From contig NZ_CP050063.1 in the NCBI RefSeq assembly GCF_011604685.1, positions 3,370,501 through 3,434,500 on the forward strand: a DNA stretch of 64,000 nucleotides, given 5' to 3'. The stretch is from Spirosoma aureum (GTDB lineage: Bacteria > Bacteroidota > Bacteroidia > Cytophagales > Spirosomataceae). The translations under genes and the position numbers were made by a program. Of this stretch, positions 54,280 through 63,340 are shown in pieces. The notes below the pieces were generated by a model. It was not told the origin of the DNA and searched no databases. It saw nothing but the letters and a program-made list of their open reading frames with translations. How positions within the stretch are numbered: the first letter of the stretch is position 1; every line of letters begins with the position of its first letter.

Positions 54280-55155
54280 TTAGTGAAGTCGAAGGCGGGC
54301 ATAGAGTCCTGTTGCGGAACCACTGCTCCACGGCTGAATATCGAGTCGACGGCCCAAATCGCTCCGGTTTTTGACTTCGTGCAATTTGGGGACGCCCCAG
54401 CCCACCAGTGACCCAAAGGCAGCTCCCACCAGCAAATCGCTTTGGTAGTGCCGGCCGCTCTCGTAGCGCATGACACAGGTTGCACTGGCCAGGCCCAGGG
54501 TGCCGATCCAGACAACTGCTTTTAACTTCGAGTCAGGAAAATAATGCCGGAACACCTCGCTTGTAAAAACTGCCGAAGCAAAAGCTGTAGTGGCATGTCC
54601 CGAAAAAAATGATTGTCGGGCATCACGGGTGAGTTTGTTCTCCATCGGAACATCGGGATTAAACACGAAAGGCCGGGGCCGCTGCGAAAGGGCTTTCACA
54701 GTACTTTCAACCCCATTGGCCAGTAGCAATGTCTCCAGATACATAATACCCACTGTTTTAATGTCCTGGCGCATCGGTTTAGTGCCGAGCGTTAGCAAAA
54801 CAGGCAGAGCCACATTGGTGTACAAAGTAAAGTCGCTGACCCGAGCGATAGATGGGTCCCAGTGTTTTGTGGCACCTCGATCAAAGGCATTAATTTCGTC
54901 CCGATTTAACGCATTTACCTGGTCTGGTGTGAGTGGATCAACCGATTGGTTAAGCAGTATCGATGCGCCATAAGTGGCTACACCAGCTCCAAGAAGACTA
55001 ATTTCCACTCCTTTTTTGAGTTGATAAGGAGAGTCGGACGACTGGGCCGTAAGCCGCTGAGGACTGATCGTTTGTGCCGTGCCAATCAACGATTGAAGCG
55101 TCAGCCAAACCAATAAAACGGGTGTTGAGCGAGTCAACCGAAAACCATAGATCAT
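54280..55155 (-). CDS. PAP2-superfamily phosphatase (first tandem copy)
   Basis: This 291-residue protein resembles the following gene along its full length. A signal sequence covers about residues 1-28. The PAP2 motifs are KALSQRPRPFVFNP, FFSGHATTAFASAVF and MRYESGRHYQSDLLVG. Usual PAP2 enzymes of this type dephosphorylate lipid phosphates such as undecaprenyl diphosphate or phosphatidylglycerol phosphate. The C-terminal part has VPKLHEVKNRSDLGRR. It lies 20 bp after the AddA-like gene. The tandem pair probably comes from a recent duplication. Confidence 0.88.
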   Translation of the reverse strand: MIYGFRLTRSTPVLLVWLTLQSLIGTAQTISPQRLTAQSSDSPYQLKKGVEISLLGAGVATYGASILLNQSVDPLTPDQVNALNRDEINAFDRGATKHWDPSIARVSDFTLYTNVALPVLLTLGTKPMRQDIKTVGIMYLETLLLANGVESTVKALSQRPRPFVFNPDVPMENKLTRDARQSFFSGHATTAFASAVFTSEVFRHYFPDSKLKAVVWIGTLGLASATCVMRYESGRHYQSDLLVGAAFGSLVGWGVPKLHEVKNRSDLGRRLDIQPWSSGSATGLYARLRLH

Positions 55156-55175
55156 AAACGAAAAACTATAAACTG

Positions 55176-58100
55176 TTAAGTGATTCGGACAACGGTTGGT
55201 TCATCAGCTAAATAAACCAACCGACCTTCAACTTCAGGGAAGCCCATGTCACGGTATAAACTTGTAAAATACTTTAATGAATCCGTCGGGTTAGGAGTTT
55301 GGGCGAGGGCAGAGTCCGACGAAAGTCCGGGTAGTGATTCATACTGTACAAGCACAACACTACCGTCCGGGTAATAAACAACGCGGTGAGGGGCTCCGTG
55401 AATACGTTTGTTGCTCAAAATACTGCGATCCGTATCAATTCGCAGGGTCGGGTCGAAGAGGGGCGCTAAGGAGGGATGCGAGATAATGGCGGTTAACGCC
55501 TGTTTTAAATCGGCACATTCGGCGTTGCGGACCAGCCCTTCACTGACGAGCTGACGGAGTGTTCGATCAATACTTTCAGAACCTTTGATCAGGCTCAATG
55601 CGGCACAGAGTTTTCGATCCCGTTCGCGCGTGCGTTCAAACGTGGCGACATCGAAAACGCGTTCTGCCTGTCGGCGAAGTTGTAAATCCTGTCCGCGATG
55701 GCCGCTAATGACGTCATCTAAAAAAATTTCATCAATATCTTCCTCAACCTTCTGATGCGGAAATGCATCGGCACACAGGCTGATTTCATAACTCAATTGA
55801 CCATCCTGCCAGGCACAGCCGCAGGTACGGGCAACTTCACTATCGCGCAGGAAAGCGTGCAACCAGTGACTAATCGTATTTTGCTGACCTTTACTGAAAT
55901 CTTTGGCTTCACTGATAATATAAAGCCGGTCGGTTGGCCGGGTGAACGCTACGTAGAGCAGGTTCATGTTTTCCAGAAACGTACGTGTCAGTTCTTCTTC
56001 GTATTGAGCAGCAATCGATTCGGGCGCTCCACGTAATTTACTGGTTGTATTGGCGGGGGCCGATGTAAGTCGTATAAGTTTGCCCAAACCATTTTCGTGG
56101 GTGAGCATGTCGGTTCGAATTTCCGTCAGATCAAGCCAGATAGTACTGTCGTTGATGGGTTCGACTTTCCAGTTGGCAAACGGAATGATAACGACGGGAA
56201 ACTCAAGTCCTTTGGAACGGTGGATGGTCTGGATGCTAACGGCGTTGAGGGCGTTTCCCTCAACGGATACTTTCTGACGGACGCTGTCCCAGTAAACCAG
56301 AAAATCGCTAAGATGCCCGCTGCGCTTCTGATTGAACGTCAGGACTTCATCCAGAAACCGGAATAAAAAAGGGTTGTGTTCAGCCTGACTGAATAAATTG
56401 AACTGAGCGGTTAATCGCTCGGCCAGTTCATAGGGATTAAGTTGCCCCAGCACATAGGGGTCGAGCGGATACCCCTGTGTAGTTAGATAGGCATATACCC
56501 CCAGTGAATCACCTTCGGCCACCCGTTGAAGCTCTTCGGTCAGGGCATCGTCCGGAAAAACACCCCGAACAACCCGATGGAAGAGATACAGGAGCTCGTA
56601 GCGCAACATTTTCTGGTCAGGTTGCTGAAGCAACTGCATCAGCGTAACGATCCATTTGACCGGCTCCGAGAATTCCAGCGAGAGCGAATCCGCTGAAACC
56701 AGCGGAATTCGTCTGGCATTCAGCTCATTGGCTAATGCTTTGGCATGTGCTTTTTTGCGGCAGAGGATAGCAATATCGCCGTATCCGTACCCATCTGCCA
56801 GCGCCTGTTCCAGATGGGTGATTGTCTGATCAAGCATGAGTGCTGTAAGGTCGGCCTCGTTGTCCTCATGTTTTGCGACGAAATCAATCTGTACATGACC
56901 AGCCTTGCGGGCGTCGGGTTGTGCTTTCTGGTGAAACTGCTGTTCAGTATCGAAAACGTCGGCGAGTTTTGGGTACTGGTGTTCGAATTTGCGGGCTGTA
57001 AACTCAAAAAAGTCATTGTTGAATCGGACGATCGGCTCGGCACTGCGCCAATTTGTATCGAGCATTTCATCCTGTAAGTGCCCATCGAGCATATCGATCC
57101 GATCGGCCGTCCACGACCCCGGATTATGAGCCAGTCTGAGTCCCTCAAGGTCTTTCCGGTGCAGGGCTACAATTTGATCCATATCACCACCCCGGAAGCG
57201 ATAAATGGCTTGTTTCCCATCGCCAACGGCCAGGTTGAAATGTTCGGCACCCAGAGAATTTTCGATCAATGGCAGAAGATTCGCAAATTGCAAGCGCGAT
57301 GTATCCTGAAACTCGTCGATCAGAATATGATTGTATTTGGTGCCAAGCCGTTCGTAAAGAAACGGCACTGGTTCCGATGCGACAATGCTAAGAATTTTCT
57401 TGTTGAACTCTGAAATATGTACCCGCCCGTCTTTACGTAACAGATCATCGAACTCAATCCGCATCTGTTTCAGGAGGGCGAGCTTCTGGAGGTGTGGCAA
57501 CAGGCAGTCGAACAGAATTACCTGCCGCCCGTTTGTATCCCGTATGGTATTGATTTGCGAAATGCAGTCGCACAGTTCTGCGGCCATACCATCAATCATC
57601 GCCTGAATTGGCAACGGCGTTTTCTTGCCGTACCAGTCACCATTGTTGAGGGCATTGTAGACGCGTGTTCCGGCTTCTTTTTTGGCGTTGCCTTCGGCGA
57701 TGGCTTTTAAATAGCCACCTACACCGCTGGCTCCATAACTGAAGTCGGTTTCGTCGAGTCCCGCGTCGGTAATTAATTTCCAGGCACGTTGCCCTTGCCC
57801 GATAATTGCGGCTTCAACCTCCTGGTTGTGGTTCAGTAACTGGATTCGGATGTTTCGTAAAGCGCCCGGCGATAATTCCTGAGCGGCATTAACGGCTTCG
57901 TAGAACTGGTCGGAGGTCAGGTTTTTGCCAAACTCTTTCAGCAACTCAGGAAGTTGGTTCCAGCTTTTGCCTTCGGCTGCCGTATGGGTATAATACTCAC
58001 TCAAAATGGTCGTAATCTCGTCCATTTCGTCGGTGCCTGCCTTCTCGATGAGATTATCGATGGCCAGTTCGAGCACTTCGTCGGTGTCTAATTCTACCTC

Positions 58101-58520
58101 AAACGAATAGGGGAAGCCTAGCTCATCCGTAAACGCCATAACGACGCGCTGCGTGAACGAATCGATTGTGGTGACGCTGAAATCGGCGTATCGGTGCAGA
58201 ATAGTCTTGAAAACCGAGTCTGCTTTTCGACGAAGATCAGCCTTGGCAATGTCAAAAGCAGACTCGCTGGCTGCATGAACGCCATATAGCTCAATGACTA
58301 ACTCGTCTAAGAGCGGTAATTCCTTGCCTCCGGCAATGTCGGCCAGTCGTTCAAGAATTCGGTTCTTCATTTCATTGGCAGCCGCATTCGTGAATGTTAC
58401 TGCCAGAATATGCCGGAAATACCCGTCCTGCTCATTTGGCCGTAGGGCCAGCTTGAGGTATTCTTTGGTGAGCGTGTACGTTTTGCCCGACCCGGCCGAA
58501 GAACTATAAATCTTGAACAT
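55176..58520 (-). CDS. AddA/RecB-like UvrD-family helicase with degenerate nuclease
   Basis: The protein is a superfamily 1 helicase like the AddA subunit that processes DNA ends for recombination. Walker A lies at SSAGSGKTYTLTKEYL (K13), Walker B in ILIDEFQDTSRLQFANLL, motif III to IV in YRFRGGDMDQI, motif V in IQTIHRSKGLEFPVVI and motif VI in MNLLYVAFTRPTDRLYII. The C-terminus has the shape of a RecB-type nuclease domain, with HRVVYYPDGSVVLVQYESLPG. In active members that segment reads like DxK (for example VVDYKTG). Here Q and E replace the metal-binding D and K, so the nuclease is probably dead. No AddB partner gene is visible. It lies 70 bp after the barrel protein gene. Confidence 0.9.
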   Translation of the reverse strand: MFKIYSSSAGSGKTYTLTKEYLKLALRPNEQDGYFRHILAVTFTNAAANEMKNRILERLADIAGGKELPLLDELVIELYGVHAASESAFDIAKADLRRKADSVFKTILHRYADFSVTTIDSFTQRVVMAFTDELGFPYSFEVELDTDEVLELAIDNLIEKAGTDEMDEITTILSEYYTHTAAEGKSWNQLPELLKEFGKNLTSDQFYEAVNAAQELSPGALRNIRIQLLNHNQEVEAAIIGQGQRAWKLITDAGLDETDFSYGASGVGGYLKAIAEGNAKKEAGTRVYNALNNGDWYGKKTPLPIQAMIDGMAAELCDCISQINTIRDTNGRQVILFDCLLPHLQKLALLKQMRIEFDDLLRKDGRVHISEFNKKILSIVASEPVPFLYERLGTKYNHILIDEFQDTSRLQFANLLPLIENSLGAEHFNLAVGDGKQAIYRFRGGDMDQIVALHRKDLEGLRLAHNPGSWTADRIDMLDGHLQDEMLDTNWRSAEPIVRFNNDFFEFTARKFEHQYPKLADVFDTEQQFHQKAQPDARKAGHVQIDFVAKHEDNEADLTALMLDQTITHLEQALADGYGYGDIAILCRKKAHAKALANELNARRIPLVSADSLSLEFSEPVKWIVTLMQLLQQPDQKMLRYELLYLFHRVVRGVFPDDALTEELQRVAEGDSLGVYAYLTTQGYPLDPYVLGQLNPYELAERLTAQFNLFSQAEHNPFLFRFLDEVLTFNQKRSGHLSDFLVYWDSVRQKVSVEGNALNAVSIQTIHRSKGLEFPVVIIPFANWKVEPINDSTIWLDLTEIRTDMLTHENGLGKLIRLTSAPANTTSKLRGAPESIAAQYEEELTRTFLENMNLLYVAFTRPTDRLYIISEAKDFSKGQQNTISHWLHAFLRDSEVARTCGCAWQDGQLSYEISLCADAFPHQKVEEDIDEIFLDDVISGHRGQDLQLRRQAERVFDVATFERTRERDRKLCAALSLIKGSESIDRTLRQLVSEGLVRNAECADLKQALTAIISHPSLAPLFDPTLRIDTDRSILSNKRIHGAPHRVVYYPDGSVVLVQYESLPGLSSDSALAQTPNPTDSLKYFTSLYRDMGFPEVEGRLVYLADEPTVVRIT

Positions 58521-58531
58521 ACGAGCAAAGA

Positions 58532-58574
58532 GTTAGGAGTATGGAGAATTCTGACGGGTCTTCTCGCTCCTAAC
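58532..58574 (-). repeat. Imperfect palindrome between the barrel protein and helicase genes
   Basis: GTTAGGAG (58532-58539) pairs exactly with CTCCTAAC (58567-58574), and inner GAGAA pairs with TTCTC. It fills most of the 70-bp gap. No T run follows. Confidence 0.5.
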
Positions 58575-58590
58575 ACCTGATTCCTAACGT

Positions 58591-59121
58591 CTAAAAGTTA
58601 TACCGCAACCCCAAACCCGTATTGAGGTTCAGGAAAAATGGAGCCTGGAGAAGTTCGACGTAAACGCCTGTTTCCAGAAAGAAAGAGTACGGTTTACTTG
58701 CCGGAAAAAACTCCAGACCGCCAATACCTGATCCGCCTAACGACAGTGCATTTTCATATTCGCCATTGAGCCGGGGTGGGTAATAACGACGCGTGTTGAT
58801 TTGGCCACCAAAGCCATAATAGGCTCGAATACTTTCACTTTTGCTCAGGGCCGTGTGCCACAGGTAATGCCCCTGTATGGCCAGCCCAACGCTCTTGTAG
58901 TCGCCCGAACGATAGCTGCGTTTGGTTCCGTACAGGCCGCCATAGGTGCCAATATTGAGATCGAATGCATGGTTGTTGCCGAAGTATTTCCGAACATTGA
59001 CGCCCGACGGCTCTCCGATCCGAAAACCCACCGACCAATTGTTATACTGTGCCTGTGCCTGATTTGGCACCATTAACCAGCCTATTAGAGCGAGTGTTAC
59101 AAGCAGAATCGATTTTCCCAT
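58591..59121 (-). CDS. Small outer-membrane beta-barrel protein
   Basis: A signal peptide ends near QAQAQYNNW (about residue 25). The mature part is about 150 residues of alternating beta strands: VGFRIGEPSGVNVRKYF, AFDLNIGTYGGLY, GLAIQGHYLWH, IRAYYGFGGQIN, GIGGLEFFPASKPYSFFLE and a last strand GLGLRYNF ending in Phe, which suits assembly as an outer-membrane barrel. The family is not known in detail; many Bacteroidota carry such proteins. It lies 15 bp after hisC and is probably read with it. Confidence 0.8.
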   Translation of the reverse strand: MGKSILLVTLALIGWLMVPNQAQAQYNNWSVGFRIGEPSGVNVRKYFGNNHAFDLNIGTYGGLYGTKRSYRSGDYKSVGLAIQGHYLWHTALSKSESIRAYYGFGGQINTRRYYPPRLNGEYENALSLGGSGIGGLEFFPASKPYSFFLETGVYVELLQAPFFLNLNTGLGLRYNF

Positions 59122-59136
59122 AGAAATGATAGCAAG

Positions 59137-60231
59137 CTACGAATTTGATACTAATGTCGATTGGGTGGCCGGATCTTCGGTAGTCATGTGACGAAGTGTT
59201 TCTATAAGGCGCTCATTTTCAGCAGCTGTTCCCACTGAGATCCGTAGGCAACCATCACACAGCTTCACCTTCGAGCGATCGCGAACAATCACCTGCTGAT
59301 TAATCAGATAGTCGAATGTTGCTTTCGCATCGTCGAATTGAACCAGCAAAAAGTTCGCATCCGATGGGTGAATAACCTCCACAAATGGCAAAGAACGCAG
59401 ATTTTCGGCCAAAACCGCTCGTTCGGCTAAAATCTTAGTAACCATATTGTCCTTTTCAGCTTCACGGCTTAGAGCTTCGAGCGCTAACGCCTGTGTGGGA
59501 GCGGATATGTTGTAAGGCGGTTTAATTTTGTTCATCACACCGATCAGCTCTTCCGACGCGAAGCACATGCCTAATCGTAGTGCCGCCAAGCCCCAGGCTT
59601 TTGAGAATGTTTGAAGAACAACCAGATTGGGGTACCTATCCAGTTCACTTGTCCAGGAAGGGGTGCTGGCAAAGTCAATATAGGCTTCGTCGACAATCAC
59701 CAGCGAGTGGTCAGCAATGTCGAGAATTGTTCGGATCGCATCGGCCTGGAGCAGATTGCCCGACGGATTATTTGGTGAACATAGCCAGATGAGCTTCGTT
59801 TTTGGGGTAATTGACCCAATCACGGCATCTAAATCTACCTGAAAATCGGGCGTCAATGGGACTTTGATAAGCTCAACGTCATTAATATTGGCCGAAACTT
59901 CATACATGCCGTAGGTTGGCGGCATGATCAGAATCGAATCTGTACCGGGTGTGCAGGTTGCCCGAACGAGCAGGTCGATGGGTTCATCAGAGCCATTACC
60001 CAGAAAAATCTGACTGGGCCGTACGCCCTTAATGGGGGCCAGTTTCTGTTTGATGGCCCACTGGTGCGGGTCTGGATACCGATTGTAATCGCCCTGTGGC
60101 GTGGCTGAACCCAGCGGATTTTCGTTTGCATCCAGAAATACTCCCTCTTTTCCCGTATACTCGTCGCGGGCCGATGAGTAAGGCGTAATTGTCAGGATAT
60201 GAGGCCGAAGGATTGTATTGAGAGTAAACAT
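59137..60231 (-). CDS. hisC: Histidinol-phosphate aminotransferase
   Basis: HisC forms histidinol phosphate from imidazole acetol phosphate with glutamate as donor. The class I fold shows LDANENPLGS near residue 34, GSDEPIDLLVRA, LIWLCSPNNPSGN, VDEAYIDFA and the PLP lysine in VVLQTFSKAWGLAALRLG. Length of 364 residues is slightly above average owing to the C-terminal tail. It lies 23 bp after the deformylase gene in a minus-strand run that also contains hisD and hisG, so it belongs to the histidine biosynthesis operon. Confidence 0.95.
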   Translation of the reverse strand: MFTLNTILRPHILTITPYSSARDEYTGKEGVFLDANENPLGSATPQGDYNRYPDPHQWAIKQKLAPIKGVRPSQIFLGNGSDEPIDLLVRATCTPGTDSILIMPPTYGMYEVSANINDVELIKVPLTPDFQVDLDAVIGSITPKTKLIWLCSPNNPSGNLLQADAIRTILDIADHSLVIVDEAYIDFASTPSWTSELDRYPNLVVLQTFSKAWGLAALRLGMCFASEELIGVMNKIKPPYNISAPTQALALEALSREAEKDNMVTKILAERAVLAENLRSLPFVEVIHPSDANFLLVQFDDAKATFDYLINQQVIVRDRSKVKLCDGCLRISVGTAAENERLIETLRHMTTEDPATQSTLVSNS

Positions 60232-60254
60232 GAAGAGTAGTTACTAGCTGGTAA

Positions 60255-60758
60255 TTAATTCGTATCGGGTGTTGGTCGCCACCGGAATGAATGGGCGTCG
60301 ATGGCTCGCATTGTGCACAGGACACCGTTCAGATGGTCGTATTCGTGCTGAACTAACTCTGATAATCCCCAATCCGTTATGTTCCATATATGCGATTGCC
60401 AGTTCTCATCCCGATACGACAACGTTAGATTGCGGTGTCGGCGTACACGAACCAGTAAGTTTGGAAAACTCATGCAATCGTCCCAAAGTTCATCGGTTTC
60501 GTCGCTAACTGAAACAAATTCGGGATTAATGATGACTTGGGGCCGATCGACATTCAGGTAAATCAACCGCTTCATAATACCTAACTGCGGAGCGGCAATT
60601 CCCCGTCCGAACTGATATTTAGCCCGAATCTCTTCCATCACCGAATGTAAATCAGCCACCCAGCCTGAAACCAGCGGCAATTCTGACTCCAGAACGGGTT
60701 CGCAGGTTTCATACAGACGCGGGTCACCTAACAGCAAAAGGTCAGCAAGGTGTTTCAT
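60255..60758 (-). CDS. Peptide deformylase homologue with altered motif 2
   Basis: Deformylases remove the formyl group from nascent proteins and bind Fe2+ or Zn2+ through Cys and two His. Motif 1 is GRGIAAPQLG near 50-59, motif 3 is VQHEYDHLNG with both metal-binding His. Motif 2, normally EGCLS, reads DDCMSFPN: the metal Cys is kept, but the Glu-Gly before it is changed. Enzyme activity is plausible but not assured. The start overlaps the upstream aminotransferase stop as ATGA. It sits inside a his operon, so it may serve as a second, specialised deformylase. No other deformylase is visible in the window. Confidence 0.88.
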   Translation of the reverse strand: MKHLADLLLLGDPRLYETCEPVLESELPLVSGWVADLHSVMEEIRAKYQFGRGIAAPQLGIMKRLIYLNVDRPQVIINPEFVSVSDETDELWDDCMSFPNLLVRVRRHRNLTLSYRDENWQSHIWNITDWGLSELVQHEYDHLNGVLCTMRAIDAHSFRWRPTPDTN

Positions 60759-61939
60759 TTAAGAATTCGTTTCAAGGTTTCGACCAGCGTATGAATTTCG
60801 TCTTCGGTGTTATAATAATGGGGCGAAATACGCAGGGCAGTTGTTGTCATTCCTTTGTGATCGAAGTCCAGAATAGCCGCTTCACGAGGGCTGAGCGAGG
60901 TGTTGATACGTTCGGCCTGCAACGCATTTTTTATCTCAACTGCCGATCGTCGCTCCGTGACCAGCGTAAGGATACTAGCCAGCCGTTCCCCCTGATCGAG
61001 TAGTCGTACTCCTGGTAGTTCAGCCAGTTGAGTTGACAAGAGTTCAATTAGTTCGGTATTACGCCGGGCAATGTTTTCAAGCCCGATGTTCAGGGCATAC
61101 CGATTGGCTTCGGCTGCCCCCAGAACCAGCGCATACGGAAACTCCCAATCCTCAAAGCGTTGAGCGGTTGAGACAGGCGTAAATTTGTCCGCAGACTCCC
61201 AGGAAGCCCCGCGCAGATCGATAAATAAAGGGGCAAGCTTACTGATCAATACGTTGTCGGAAACGTATAGAAATCCCATTCCACGCGGACCACGCAGGAA
61301 CTTTCGGTAGGTAGCGGTGAGAAAATCGCAATGAATCTGGGTCACATCTACAGGCAGTTGCCCAACTGATTGACAGGCATCGACCAGATACAACACATCG
61401 AATTCCTGGCACAGCTGCCCAATGGCTTCTACGGGCTGGATCAGGCCCGAATTGGTCGGAATGTGTGTAACCGCAACCAGTTTAGGGCGAAGCGTCTTTA
61501 TTTTCTGTGCCATGTCATTGACCGAAACCCCGCCCAGAGGATCGTCAATAGCCCGAACAACTTTAACGCCGAATCGCTTCTGTAACGACAGAAACGCAAG
61601 CTGGTTTGAGACGTAATCGTTGATCGTGGTCAATATCACATCGCCCCGCTCGAACGGAATCGAAGACAATGCCCGGGAGTAAGCATCAGTTGCATTCGCC
61701 GTGGCCGCAATGTGATCGGCAGTTGTGTTCAGTAGGTCAGCTGTAGACTGGTAAAATCCCTGAATGGCCTCTTTTCGCTGCTCAGCCGCTTCATACCCAC
61801 CTCGTTCAGCTTCCAGCATGATGTGGCCAGTAATGGCGTCGATAACCGGCTTTGGCATGAGCGCTGCTCCGGCATTATTAACGTGAATTACATGCTGAAC
61901 GCCGGGCGTATCGGCGCGCAGGGTGGAAAGATCAAGCAT
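60755..61939 (-). CDS. Class V aminotransferase, cysteine desulfurase-like
   Basis: This PLP enzyme resembles cysteine desulfurases and related lyases or epimerases. It begins with VIHVNNAGAALMPKPVIDAI. The PLP region includes AVTHIPTNSGLIQPVEAIG, VDACQSVGQLPVDVTQI (the Asp and Gln) and the Schiff-base lysine in ATYRKFLRGPRGMGFLYVS. The usual His before that Lys is Arg. Catalytic Cys loop of SufS-like enzymes is not seen; the likely place near residue 345-360 reads NTSLSPREAAIL. Hence it may act on other amino acids. It lies 16 bp after hisD and couples to the deformylase gene. Confidence 0.88.
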   Translation of the reverse strand: MLDLSTLRADTPGVQHVIHVNNAGAALMPKPVIDAITGHIMLEAERGGYEAAEQRKEAIQGFYQSTADLLNTTADHIAATANATDAYSRALSSIPFERGDVILTTINDYVSNQLAFLSLQKRFGVKVVRAIDDPLGGVSVNDMAQKIKTLRPKLVAVTHIPTNSGLIQPVEAIGQLCQEFDVLYLVDACQSVGQLPVDVTQIHCDFLTATYRKFLRGPRGMGFLYVSDNVLISKLAPLFIDLRGASWESADKFTPVSTAQRFEDWEFPYALVLGAAEANRYALNIGLENIARRNTELIELLSTQLAELPGVRLLDQGERLASILTLVTERRSAVEIKNALQAERINTSLSPREAAILDFDHKGMTTTALRISPHYYNTEDEIHTLVETLKRILK

Positions 61940-61955
61940 GAGCGGGTCGTATGAA

Positions 61956-63251
61956 TTAAAATCTGGCCGGATTTATTTCTGCCAGGCTAGCCAACCGCAA
62001 ACTTACGGCCCGCTTATGAGCATCAAGCGATTCTGCTTCGGCCATGGCCTCCACAACTGGCCCCAGATTCTGTAATCCTTCGGGAGTAATGTGCTGAACC
62101 GTGATTTTCTTGACAAAACTATCCAGTGAAACCCCACTGTATGCCCGCGCGAAACCGTTGGTGGGCAGGGTGTGGTTCGTTCCCGATGCATAGTCTCCCG
62201 CTGATTCGGGCGTATAGTTTCCCAGAAAGATCGAACCGGCATTGACAATCTGCTCCGCCACCGTCTCGGCATTTTTGATGCTTAAAATCAGGTGTTCAGC
62301 CGCGTAAGCATTCAGTAAATCAATGGCTTCTTCCTGAGTTTCGACCAGAATTGCCTTGCTGTTTGCTAATGCTCTGGCCGCCAGATCGCGACGGGAGAGT
62401 CGGCTCAATTGGGTAGGAAGTACCAGATTGACGAGTTCAATAAGGCGTTTGCTGGTTGAAACCAACAGCACCTGGCTATCGGCACCATGTTCAGCCTGGG
62501 ATAACAGGTCAGCCGCCACGAATGCCGGAACTGCCGAATCGTCGGCATAAACCGCTACTTCACTTGGTCCGGCGGGCATATCAATAGCCATCCCTTCTTT
62601 GGCGACCAGCATTTTGGCGGCTGTAACATATTGATTGCCCGGTCCGAAAATTTTGTAAACCTGCGGAACGGTTTCTGTTCCATAGGCCATGGCTGCAATG
62701 GCTTGTGCACCACCAATGCGGAATACCCTCGTAACGCCGACCAGTTTGGCTGCAAAATAAATAGCAGGGTGATTGCTGGGTGTGCAGAGTACAACGTCAC
62801 GGCAACCGGCCAGTTGTGCCGGAACACCCAGCATCAGAACCGTGCTGAACAGGGGGGCAGTTCCTCCCGGAATATACAGCCCCACTTTCTCAATGCCGAC
62901 GCTCCGACGCCAGCATACGACACCCGGCATGGTTTCGATTTTTTCAACGGGTTGCTTTTGGCGCTCATGAAACGTACGAATGTTCTGGTACGCCTGACGA
63001 ATGGCGGCTTTCAGCTCATCGCTCAATTCCGCTTCAGCGGCATCAAGTTCAGTAACGGGAATTTCGAGGCCAGTGGCCGACAAGTCAATCTTGTCGAACT
63101 TCTGAGCCAGTTCGATCAGTGCAACATCGCCCCCGGTGCGTACCTGTTCCAGAATCGGAGCAACGGCCGCTTCGATCTGCTGCGTTGACTGCACAGGGCG
63201 GGCCAGTAACTCAGGCCATTCGGTGCGATTGGGAAAAGGAATAATGTTCAT
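61956..63251 (-). CDS. hisD: Histidinol dehydrogenase
   Basis: HisD oxidises histidinol to histidine in two NAD+-dependent steps and needs Zn2+. I start at ATG 63251; an in-frame TTG 63281 lies in the upstream hairpin. Motifs are GLYIPGGTAPLFSTVLMLG, IDMPAGPSEVAVYAD, DLLSQAEHGADSQVLLV with Gln-His zinc ligands, and NHTLPTNGFARAYSGVSLDSF. Length of 431 is normal. It follows hisG with an 89-bp gap that contains a palindrome, and precedes the class V aminotransferase by 16 bp. Confidence 0.95.
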   Translation of the reverse strand: MNIIPFPNRTEWPELLARPVQSTQQIEAAVAPILEQVRTGGDVALIELAQKFDKIDLSATGLEIPVTELDAAEAELSDELKAAIRQAYQNIRTFHERQKQPVEKIETMPGVVCWRRSVGIEKVGLYIPGGTAPLFSTVLMLGVPAQLAGCRDVVLCTPSNHPAIYFAAKLVGVTRVFRIGGAQAIAAMAYGTETVPQVYKIFGPGNQYVTAAKMLVAKEGMAIDMPAGPSEVAVYADDSAVPAFVAADLLSQAEHGADSQVLLVSTSKRLIELVNLVLPTQLSRLSRRDLAARALANSKAILVETQEEAIDLLNAYAAEHLILSIKNAETVAEQIVNAGSIFLGNYTPESAGDYASGTNHTLPTNGFARAYSGVSLDSFVKKITVQHITPEGLQNLGPVVEAMAEAESLDAHKRAVSLRLASLAEINPARF

Positions 63252-63262
63252 TTTCTGGAAGC

Positions 63263-63331
63263 AGGGAGTGAGTAGTGACAATACGCCGTAGCTTCGTTGA
63301 CTTGCCGTGGCGTATGTTCACCCCTCACCCT
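63263..63331 (-). repeat. Palindrome between hisG and hisD
   Basis: ATACGCC (63281-63287) pairs exactly with GGCGTAT (63309-63315). Outer purine-rich AGGGAGTGAGTAGTGA pairs partly with TCACCCCTCACCCT. The hairpin lies within the his operon, so it may reduce or regulate read-through from hisG to hisD. Confidence 0.55.
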
Positions 63332-63340
63332 TAAGGCTAT

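Noticed and set aside
63251..63281. TTG start for hisD at 63281
   Set aside because: It falls inside the hairpin between hisG and hisD, and ATG 63251 gives the usual HisD beginning.
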